A DNA stretch of 6,999 nucleotides from Candidatus Minthomonas equi. Lineage in GTDB: Bacteria; Bacteroidota; Bacteroidia; Bacteroidales; UBA932. Positions 1-5,038 of this stretch are shown piece by piece. The notes below the pieces were generated by a model. That model did no database searches and was not told where the DNA came from. It was given only the letters and a program-made list of their open reading frames with translations. The stretch is taken from the NCBI GenBank assembly GCA_018064575.1, contig JAGHUZ010000213.1, positions 1 through 6,999 on the forward strand, written 5' to 3'. Both the position numbers and the translations under genes were made by a program. The stretch's first letter is position 1. Every line of letters begins with the position of its first letter.

Positions 1-82
1 GTTTTCCCCCTTCCACGGTCATCATTCCGTCCCGATCAAGGAATTCAAACCCTTCATAACATGGATTTTTTTCTCTTTCCAT
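1..82 (-). CDS. Putative double-glycine-leader precursor peptide, 5' part only (cut by window edge)
   Basis: An ATG at 82 opens a frame that stays open for 27 codons to the window edge. It begins 12 nt after the exporter stop codon and is in the same frame, so the two are almost certainly co-transcribed. The visible peptide begins MEREKNPCYEGF and ends DGMMTVEGGK. Counting back from the Gly-Gly (G25-G26), hydrophobic residues fall at -4 (Val), -7 (Met), -12 (Leu) and -15 (Phe). This is the pattern recognised by peptidase C39 domains, which cut after the second Gly during export. The leader is acidic and has no signal peptide. The gene directly upstream encodes a C39 exporter, which strongly supports this reading. 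No Shine-Dalgarno is visible before the ATG. The mature peptide lies outside the window, so bacteriocin, signalling peptide or modified natural product cannot be told apart. It could also be the start of an unrelated protein, since only 27 residues are seen. Confidence 0.6.
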   Translation of the reverse strand, partial: MEREKNPCYEGFEFLDRDGMMTVEGGK

Positions 83-94
83 AACAAATAATGA

Positions 95-925
95 TTAAGT
101 GATTAATAAATTGGTTTTATCGACATCGATGATTCTGTCTGCTGCAGTCAGACACATATCATCGTGTGTTATCATAATGATGGTCATTCCTTTTCCCGCC
201 AGAGATTTCAAAAGGCACATAATCTGTCCTTTTCCTTCTGCGTCAATGGCAGCGGTGGCTTCATCGAGAATCAATATTCCGGACTCCCGGCACAAAGCCC
301 TCACCAGAGCCACTTTCTGCCTCTCCCCACCGGAAAGACGGCATCCGCCTTCTCCCACCTCCGACATAATTCCATCAGGAAATCTTTCAATGGTTTCTGA
401 AAGTCCGACTTCCACACATCGGGATGCGACAAGCTGCAAATCGGTCTTTTCTTTCCCGGGAAATATATTGTCAAGGATGGAACCGGAAAACAGTTCCGCT
501 TTCTGTGGAACAAGTGAAACGTACCGTCTCCAGGAACCGGTATCAAACTTTCTGATATCTTTTCCTCCCATACTTATGCACCCTTGATATGAATCATAAC
601 ATTTCATCAAAAGCATCGTCAAAGTACTCTTGCCACATCCATTCCCTCCGGTAACGGCAGTAATGGAACCCTTCATAAAAACGGCACTGAAATGTTCGAA
701 CAGGGGGGCTCTCCCCGGATATGAAAACGAAAGGTCTTCAATTCTGACATCTCCCGCATACTCCTGAGGCTGAACTCCTTCCTCATCGGAGTTTTCAGAG
801 TCCATATCAAGAATTTCAAAAAGTCTCTCCGCTGCTATCGTGGCTTGCGTTATTTCATTGTTTCCTTCTATCAGTGAATTTACCGGGGATGTAAAGAACG
901 AAGTTATGGTATAGAACGACATCAT
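95..925 (-). CDS. C-terminal part of C39 ABC exporter: last membrane helix and ATPase domain
   Basis: This frame of 276 codons holds the last transmembrane helix (about residues 1-19, MMSFYTITSFF onward) and a full ABC ATPase domain. Visible motifs are an aromatic A-loop (Tyr69 in FSYPG), Walker A at 93-101 (GGNGCGKST, Lys99), Q-loop Gln141, signature LSGGE at 197-201, Walker B ILILDE with catalytic Glu222, D-loop AAID, and switch His254 in MITHDD. It should hydrolyse ATP to drive peptide export from the inner membrane. The ATG at 923-925 overlaps the TGA of the upstream half as ATGA, an arrangement that permits translational coupling. This ATG is probably not the native start: the frame continues upstream with family-like sequence, and a half exporter starting at helix 6 is not a known stand-alone architecture. 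The stop is followed after 12 nt by the putative precursor gene. Confidence 0.85.
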   Translation of the reverse strand: MMSFYTITSFFTSPVNSLIEGNNEITQATIAAERLFEILDMDSENSDEEGVQPQEYAGDVRIEDLSFSYPGRAPLFEHFSAVFMKGSITAVTGGNGCGKSTLTMLLMKCYDSYQGCISMGGKDIRKFDTGSWRRYVSLVPQKAELFSGSILDNIFPGKEKTDLQLVASRCVEVGLSETIERFPDGIMSEVGEGGCRLSGGERQKVALVRALCRESGILILDEATAAIDAEGKGQIMCLLKSLAGKGMTIIMITHDDMCLTAADRIIDVDKTNLLIT

Positions 926-2196
926 TTCACCCGGAGTGAGTCCGTCCTGAAAACCATCATAGTGCCTGCCACCAGTACAGCATAGGTCAACAACCTCGCC
1001 AACGTATCTGAAGCCACAGCAAACCCTGCAATATATTTCCCGCTGCGCCAGCTTTCGGCTACAAACGATTCATATTTTTCGGTCAAACGGGAATGGAAGA
1101 GTTCTTCCCAGCCATTGAAGCGTACTGTCCTGATCGCAGAAAGAGTTTCCACCGCCGCGGAATCGAATGCAGCATTACTTTCTATCACTTTCCGGTTAGA
1201 TTTGCGTCCTATGGTCACGGAAAACCTGTAAAGAACGGCGTATATCGGTATATACAATATTACCACGACTGACAGTTTCCAGCAGAAAGCAAACATCAAG
1301 ACAAAGGAAACTATCAATGTCAATATGCAGACACATATCATCATTAATCTGACAATCATAAAATTACGTATCCTATAGACATCCTTTATCCTTGACATCA
1401 CCTCTCCGGTACTTCTGAATGTAAAGAAAGAAAGCGGAAGCGACATCAACTTCCTGATGTATTTCCCTACCAGATTCGAATCGGTTTCCAATCCAGCCTT
1501 CACTGTCAATATCGTCCGCACATAACCTATGACAAAAAAGGTTCCCGCCATAAGCAACAAGGCTATAGCGAATATTTTCAACATATCGGCATTCCCATTT
1601 GGAATCGCGACATCCACCAATTGCTGAATGAATATCGAAACGCTCAGACCCGCCACTATATATACCAATGCTCCGGCAAAAGCCAGAAACAATTCGCCTT
1701 TACAGAGAGAGAGTAAATTAAAACATTCTCTCCAGATTTTTACAGGACGGTCCTCCCTACGGAATTCTTCCGACGGAGAAAGCGTTACGAGATATCCGCT
1801 CCACTGCGCCATAAAATCATCTCTGGACATAGTAACCACTTTTCCCAAGGCCGGGTCCATAATTCTGCATTCATTATCCTTCCACATATACATCACTATA
1901 AAATGCAGCCACCCATTCTTCCCTTCGAAATGCACAATGGCAGGAACATTCAGCGAAGAAAGCACTCCCCAGTTTTTTTCCTTGGCCTTCAAGGCGACTG
2001 CTTCAAGGCCAAGATGTCGTGAGCCATCGACGATACCCTGCAGATTGGTTCCTGTTTCCGAAGTACCGCACAAATCCCTGACAGAACTTATGGGAATGTA
2101 TTTCCCGTAATACGCACACACTGAAGCAAGGCAGGCCGCTGCACAATCCCTCTCGTCCTGCTGCCGTATTCCTATTCTGCTACCATACATTTTCAT
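922..2196 (-). CDS. N-terminal part of C39 ABC exporter: leader protease and five membrane helices
   Basis: The 424-residue frame starts with a peptidase C39 domain (about 8-138). Family catalytic residues are visible: oxyanion Gln12 and nucleophile Cys18 in QQDERDC, His98 in WLHFIV, and Asp114 in the DP motif. This domain cuts double-glycine leaders in the cytosol as the peptide is exported. Membrane helices follow at about 168-190, 206-226, 281-300, 303-324 and 400-416. The frame then ends abruptly after RTDSLRVK, before helix 6 and the ATPase, which continue in another frame at 95-925. The ATG at 2194-2196 is preferred to the ATG two codons later because GAGAGGAG lies 4 nt upstream. The gene follows a 35-codon membrane peptide gene by 24 nt. 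No periplasmic HlyD-type partner is visible here; one may lie beyond the left edge. Confidence 0.88.
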   Translation of the reverse strand: MKMYGSRIGIRQQDERDCAAACLASVCAYYGKYIPISSVRDLCGTSETGTNLQGIVDGSRHLGLEAVALKAKEKNWGVLSSLNVPAIVHFEGKNGWLHFIVMYMWKDNECRIMDPALGKVVTMSRDDFMAQWSGYLVTLSPSEEFRREDRPVKIWRECFNLLSLCKGELFLAFAGALVYIVAGLSVSIFIQQLVDVAIPNGNADMLKIFAIALLLMAGTFFVIGYVRTILTVKAGLETDSNLVGKYIRKLMSLPLSFFTFRSTGEVMSRIKDVYRIRNFMIVRLMMICVCILTLIVSFVLMFAFCWKLSVVVILYIPIYAVLYRFSVTIGRKSNRKVIESNAAFDSAAVETLSAIRTVRFNGWEELFHSRLTEKYESFVAESWRSGKYIAGFAVASDTLARLLTYAVLVAGTMMVFRTDSLRVK

Positions 2197-2200
2197 AAGA

Positions 2201-2208
2201 CTCCTCTC
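2201..2208 (-). promoter_or_regulatory. Strong Shine-Dalgarno of the exporter gene
   Basis: The minus strand reads GAGAGGAG here, ending 4 nt before the ATG at 2196. It fixes the exporter start. Such a strong site stands out because the greA, HIT, lipoprotein and cvpA genes in the same window have no clear Shine-Dalgarno, as is common in Bacteroidetes. Confidence 0.6.
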
Positions 2209-2220
2209 ATTAGGGAATGA

Positions 2221-2328
2221 TTAAAAATACAAGGGCACGCTCCCCGCTATCAAAGAAAGAAGCAGGGAGACTATATAGACTGCCAGTAACAGTCGTGATG
2301 TCTCAGGAATTACATTTCTTTTCCGCAT
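2221..2328 (-). CDS. Small single-span membrane peptide of 35 residues, unknown function
   Basis: An ATG at 2328 opens a 35-codon frame ending in TAA at 2221. The peptide starts with a basic stretch (MRKRN), has a polar segment to about residue 12, then a hydrophobic run from Leu13 to about Phe35 (LLLAVYIVSLLLSLIAG and on), enough for one membrane span. The start is set by GGAGGGG five nt upstream, the best ribosome binding site in the window. The gene lies 24 nt before the C39 exporter, so they probably form one transcript. It has no Gly-Gly site and so is not a typical exporter cargo. It could be an accessory or immunity-type membrane peptide, a small subunit of the exporter, or a leader peptide controlling exporter expression. 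I do not recognise a family. Confidence rests on the ribosome binding site, composition and position. Confidence 0.6.
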   Translation of the reverse strand: MRKRNVIPETSRLLLAVYIVSLLLSLIAGSVPLYF

Positions 2329-2333
2329 AACTT

Positions 2334-2340
2334 CCCCTCC
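2334..2340 (-). promoter_or_regulatory. Very strong Shine-Dalgarno of the 35-residue peptide gene
   Basis: The minus strand reads GGAGGGG, five nt before the ATG at 2328. It is the main evidence that the small frame is translated, and it is atypical for a Bacteroidetes-like genome. Confidence 0.6.
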
Positions 2341-2376
2341 GTTTTTTTCTGCAAAAATCGGAAAAGGAAAAGCAAG

Positions 2377-2408
2377 CGCCGTAAAAAGAAAACTATTTGT
2401 TTACGACG
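2377..2408 (-). terminator. Possible terminator hairpin after cvpA
   Basis: On the minus strand CGTCGTAAA (2408-2400) can pair with TTTACGGCG (2385-2377): nine pairs including one G-U, with a 14-nt loop. On the plus strand the same position would be a C-A mismatch, so the fold favours RNA of the minus strand. A pyrimidine-rich stretch (CTTGCTTTTCCTTTTCC) follows, but there is no clean T run. It lies 26 nt after the cvpA stop and probably separates the housekeeping operon from the exporter locus. Weak to moderate support. Confidence 0.4.
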
Positions 2409-2434
2409 GTGACAAGGTGCTGAACGCGGAAATT

Positions 2435-2923
2435 TTAGAATAATTGTTTCAAATAAGGAAACAACTTATCGACTGCCTTAAGAATGGGCCCGGCAAGTTT
2501 TGAATCAGACATCCAGTTCCCTCCCGCATCAGGAAACCAATTCTGATTCACATATTTCAAAATATGCAGCAGAACTCCTACAAGAAGTATCCCGACTGCC
2601 ATAGACAGGATGATACCGAGAAGCCGGTTTATCCAATTGACGGCCACTGCAGCAAAAACGGATTCAAGCAGACGGCTTATCAGTGACGTAAGCAGAAGTG
2701 TCGCGACCAGTATAAGCACAAATGATATGATTTTCGCGACACTGTCCGATAATTTGACCCATTTTACTATAAAGCCCGAAAAAGCAGGAGAGCAACGATA
2801 TGCGAGGTATAAGCCGAGGAAAAGTCCTACGATTCCGCCCAGTTGACGCACAATCCCGTTTTTAGCGCCCACGAATATGCAGACGCATAAAAAAATAATG
2901 ATTATGATGTCAATGGCAGCCAC
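2435..2923 (-). CDS. cvpA: CvpA family membrane protein
   Basis: A 162-residue protein with four hydrophobic spans at about 4-20, 28-46, 62-84 and 97-120. The N-terminal pattern (A-I-D-I-I-I..., then G-A-K-N-G-I-V-R-Q-L-G-G) is typical of the CvpA family, named after an E. coli gene needed for colicin V production. Its biochemical role is not settled; it has been linked to envelope homeostasis. The start is a GTG at 2923 placed 12 nt after the lipoprotein stop, with no Shine-Dalgarno. It is probably the last gene of the greA-HIT-lipoprotein-cvpA operon, since a hairpin and a 106-nt gap follow. It sits just upstream of a colicin V-type C39 exporter locus, but I regard a functional link as unproven. 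Confidence 0.85.
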   Translation of the reverse strand: MAAIDIIIIIFLCVCIFVGAKNGIVRQLGGIVGLFLGLYLAYRCSPAFSGFIVKWVKLSDSVAKIISFVLILVATLLLTSLISRLLESVFAAVAVNWINRLLGIILSMAVGILLVGVLLHILKYVNQNWFPDAGGNWMSDSKLAGPILKAVDKLFPYLKQLF

Positions 2924-2935
2924 TATATACCGCGA

Positions 2936-4063
2936 TTATTTGACTGCTTTCGATATCACGGTTTCAATCCGCTCCATATCGACATCTCCCTTATAGAGCA
3001 TATCTCCATTCTGATTCATCACGTATGCGAATGGGAGATTGGAAACGTAATACAGTGGTATGCAGGCCGATTGCGAAGCTCTGGTATCGATTACCGAAAT
3101 CCACTTTATGTCCTGATTCCTTACAGACGATGCCCATAACGTTTTATTCGCTTCCAGAGCCACTTGATATATTTCAAAACTCTTGTCGTGGAACTTGGAA
3201 TAAAGATTCTTCAGTTCCGCATTCATTACCGGGATATTCGCAAGCTCAGAATTCCAGAAAAGCAGAAGAATCACCTTTTCCTTGACTTCCGAAAGAAGAC
3301 GCTGCTTGCCATTTATATCGGGAAGTGATATTTCCGGGAACGGAATTACCGGAGCACCGGAAATCATATTATCAAGTTCTTTCCTCTGCCGTTTCAATTC
3401 GATTTCGTTTCCGAGCGATACGACATAGGGGGACTGTGGATACAATACGGACAGTGTATCGTAAACATTCTGCATCAGGTAGGCGTCATTGTCATCTCCG
3501 AAAATCTGAACATCGAAAACTTTTCTGAACAGGACAGGAATATTTGTCATCGATGCGGGTGAAGTCATCACGCGCTTGATTGACTGCTTTTTGAAAGCGA
3601 TATAATGCTTTGCTATCTCAGTCTGCATCTGTTTTCTTTCTCTCGCATCATCTATTTCCGCCAGTTTTCTCGTCTTGTCTGAAATCTGCTTGAAGAATTC
3701 GGCATATTCCTGTTCTATCGCATTGAAAAGAACTGACTCTTCGGAGCCCTCCACCGACCATTTATCAAGGTTCACATCAGCATTCTGTCCGGATGACAGA
3801 ATCAGCGACACTCTGTTTTTTCCGGGCACCTCCACATAATAGAAATTAGGAGTGGACGGAACGTCGGAAAGCTCGCACACCGCTTTTCCGCCTTTGATAT
3901 AAAGGGTGTCAATCGTCTGCAGTTGATTTATATTAAGTTTGTTTACAAGCACTTGCGTACTATCTGGAAAAGATGAGGCCGTGATATTCAAAACGCTCTT
4001 GTCCGCTGTGCAGCAAGAAACGACCATCGAAGCGACCAATACGGTGAAAAGTATTTTTTTCAT
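2936..4063 (-). CDS. Lipoprotein with DUF4369-like N-terminus and redox-dead thioredoxin-like domain
   Basis: From the ATG at 4063 the protein has 375 residues. It opens with a lipoprotein signal (MKKILFTVLVASMVVSC), lipobox V-V-S-C with Cys17 as the lipidated residue. An ATG seven codons upstream would extend it into the HIT gene, but the MKK start gives a proper signal peptide and begins 4 nt after the HIT stop. Residues about 22-105 resemble the beta-rich DUF4369 domain, 110-235 are helical and charged, and 240-375 have a TlpA/AhpC-like thioredoxin fold (LLLFW at 266-270, cis-Pro344 in NLPFAYV). The CxxC active site is absent: Leu274 and Ile277 occupy the cysteine positions after Trp270. 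It is thus unlikely to be a thiol oxidoreductase and may bind a partner or ligand in the envelope. DUF4369 assignment is by pattern only. Confidence 0.85.
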   Translation of the reverse strand: MKKILFTVLVASMVVSCCTADKSVLNITASSFPDSTQVLVNKLNINQLQTIDTLYIKGGKAVCELSDVPSTPNFYYVEVPGKNRVSLILSSGQNADVNLDKWSVEGSEESVLFNAIEQEYAEFFKQISDKTRKLAEIDDARERKQMQTEIAKHYIAFKKQSIKRVMTSPASMTNIPVLFRKVFDVQIFGDDNDAYLMQNVYDTLSVLYPQSPYVVSLGNEIELKRQRKELDNMISGAPVIPFPEISLPDINGKQRLLSEVKEKVILLLFWNSELANIPVMNAELKNLYSKFHDKSFEIYQVALEANKTLWASSVRNQDIKWISVIDTRASQSACIPLYYVSNLPFAYVMNQNGDMLYKGDVDMERIETVISKAVK

Positions 4064-4067
4064 AGAG

Positions 4068-4472
4068 TTACACCAATTTTTCATATTCGGAAGCTATTGA
4101 GCCGGCTATGGCAGCAAAGCGTTCAGGGGAAAGTTTCAATTTGGATTTTCTGAAATCCATATCACCCTCATTCTGAAGCGGAACGAGATGAATGTGCGCA
4201 TGCGGCACTTCCATTCCCAGAACTGCCACACCTATTCTCTTGCAGGGAATGGCGGCCTGAACGGCTTTGGCGACTTTGGACGCAAAATTCCACAAGCCCT
4301 CATACTCCGACTGAGGTATATCGAAAATATAATCGATTTCATTTTTCGGAATTACCAGAGTGTGCCCTTCCATCAAGGGAGCAATATCCAGAAATGCATA
4401 ATACTTGTCCGTCTCGGCCACCTTATAGGATGGTATCTCACCGGAGACAATACGGGAAAAAATAGAAGCCAT
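4068..4472 (-). CDS. HIT family nucleotide hydrolase (HINT-like)
   Basis: A 134-residue protein, normal length for a bacterial histidine triad protein. It begins MASIFSRIVSGEIPSYKV, the usual HIT opening, has EGHTLVIPK at about 35-43, and the triad HAHIHLVP with His91, His93 and His95. Such proteins hydrolyse nucleoside phosphoramidates or dinucleoside polyphosphates in the cytosol; the middle part of the triad forms the nucleotidyl intermediate. The start lies 3 nt after the greA stop with no Shine-Dalgarno, so translation is likely coupled to greA. A greA-HIT pair is common in Bacteroidales. The true physiological substrate cannot be read from the sequence. Confidence 0.95.
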   Translation of the reverse strand: MASIFSRIVSGEIPSYKVAETDKYYAFLDIAPLMEGHTLVIPKNEIDYIFDIPQSEYEGLWNFASKVAKAVQAAIPCKRIGVAVLGMEVPHAHIHLVPLQNEGDMDFRKSKLKLSPERFAAIAGSIASEYEKLV

Positions 4473-4475
4473 AAA

Positions 4476-4946
4476 TCAAAGGGATATGGAAAGAATTTGA
4501 AACTTCATAATACCTGAAGGAACGCTCACCTCTACGATTTCATTTAGCTTATGTCCTATCAAGGCCTTGGCAATGGGAGTGCTGACCGCCATTTTTCCTT
4601 CACGCAGATTAGCTTCGCTTTCACCGACGATAGTATATTCCATAGTGGCTCCGTTTCCGAGGTTTTTGATTTTCACCTTGGTCAACATCTGCACCTGGTC
4701 AGTGGATATTTTGGATTCGTCTATGATGCGTGCATTCGCAATGGTAGTTTCCAATTTAGTTATCTTCAGTTCAAGAAGTCCCTGGGCCTCCTTGGCTGCA
4801 TCATATTCTGCATTTTCAGAGATATCACCCTGCGCACGGGCCTCTTCTATCTGTCTTGAAATAACGGGTCTTTGACTTTCCAACTGTGAAAGTTCTGCTT
4901 TCAATTTTTCCAGCCCTTCTGCTGTTACATAATGAATATCCGGCAT
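4476..4946 (-). CDS. greA: Transcription elongation factor GreA
   Basis: At 156 residues it matches E. coli GreA (158) in length. The N-terminal coiled coil (about 8-75) carries the tip motif GDISENAEYDAA with Asp41 and Glu44, the acidic residues that hold the second Mg ion in the RNA polymerase active site and trigger cleavage of backtracked RNA. The C-terminal FKBP-like domain (about 80-156) includes SPIAKALIGHK-type sequence (here STPIAKALIGHKLNEIVEV) that docks on polymerase. The ATG at 4946 has no Shine-Dalgarno, only an A-rich leader. It is the first gene of a four-gene operon. A hairpin with a T-rich tract lies about 30-70 nt upstream, and a Bacteroides-type -7 box just before that, so leader control is possible. 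Confidence 0.97.
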   Translation of the reverse strand: MPDIHYVTAEGLEKLKAELSQLESQRPVISRQIEEARAQGDISENAEYDAAKEAQGLLELKITKLETTIANARIIDESKISTDQVQMLTKVKIKNLGNGATMEYTIVGESEANLREGKMAVSTPIAKALIGHKLNEIVEVSVPSGIMKFQILSISL

Positions 4947-4973
4947 ATTATCTGTCTGTTAATGACTAAATTC

Positions 4974-5016
4974 AAAAAAAGTAAAACAAAAGAGAATCCC
5001 GATTACCGGGACCCTC
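4974..5016 (-). terminator. Rho-independent terminator between the ribF-like gene and greA
   Basis: On the minus strand GAGGGTCCCG and CGGGATTCTC (5016-4992) pair over ten positions, two of them G-U, around a 5-nt loop GTAAT. TTTTGTTTTACTTTTTTT follows at once. It begins 22 nt after the stop of the FAD synthetase-like gene, a normal place for its terminator. It may also lie inside the greA leader if the promoter box at 5030-5037 is active. Confidence 0.8.
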
Positions 5017-5029
5017 GTTGAACACAATA

Positions 5030-5037
5030 CAAAGATA
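5030..5037 (-). promoter_or_regulatory. Candidate Bacteroides-type promoter -7 box for greA
   Basis: The minus strand reads TATCTTTG, an exact match to the Bacteroidetes sigma-ABfr -7 consensus TAnnTTTG, starting one base after the ribF-like stop codon. A TTTG that could serve as the -33 element lies at 5060-5063, with a spacer of 22 nt, slightly longer than the usual 19-21. No better promoter is visible between the hairpin and greA. Transcription would start around 5022-5025, only a few bases before the hairpin. Confidence 0.45.
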
Positions 5038-5038
5038 A

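Larger units (their letters stand above)
95..2196 (-). pseudogene. Peptidase-C39 ABC exporter, whole gene interrupted by one frame disruption
   Basis: Read together, the two adjacent ORFs at 922-2196 and 95-925 make one bacteriocin-type ABC exporter of about 700 residues, the usual length for the family: C39 protease, six-helix membrane domain, ATPase. The first frame ends with a TGA at 922-924. The frame of the second ORF continues upstream of its ATG as D-G-L-T-P-G-E, which fits the missing loop between helices 5 and 6. A single lost base near 946-953 explains the break; candidate sites are the A run at 950-953 and the CC at 946-947. All catalytic motifs on both sides are intact, so the change is either very recent, a sequencing or assembly error, or tolerated by re-initiation at the ATGA overlap. 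I list the two halves separately because each has its own open frame. Confidence 0.8.

Noticed and set aside
99..587. Long plus-strand open frames opposite the exporter (99-587, 1628-2110) and opposite other genes
   Set aside because: They lie antisense to clear protein families, have no ribosome binding site and show no recognisable domain; they are shadow frames.
940..955. Programmed -1 ribosomal frameshift making a full exporter
   Set aside because: The site GTTTTC is not a canonical slippery heptamer and the only nearby hairpin (CGGA/TCCG, four pairs) is weak and too close. A mutation or sequence error is simpler.
2221..2328. The 35-residue peptide as the exporter's cargo
   Set aside because: It has no Gly-Gly site and is dominated by a membrane span, so it does not look like a C39 substrate; kept only as a gene of unknown role.
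2352..2359. GATTTTTG upstream of the micropeptide as a Bacteroides -7 box
   Set aside because: The first base of TAnnTTTG is wrong and no TTTG lies at about 19-21 nt upstream; too weak to annotate as a promoter.
4064..4084. Upstream ATG at 4084 as the lipoprotein start
   Set aside because: It would overlap the HIT gene and put seven polar residues before a normal MKK signal peptide; the ATG at 4063 is better.
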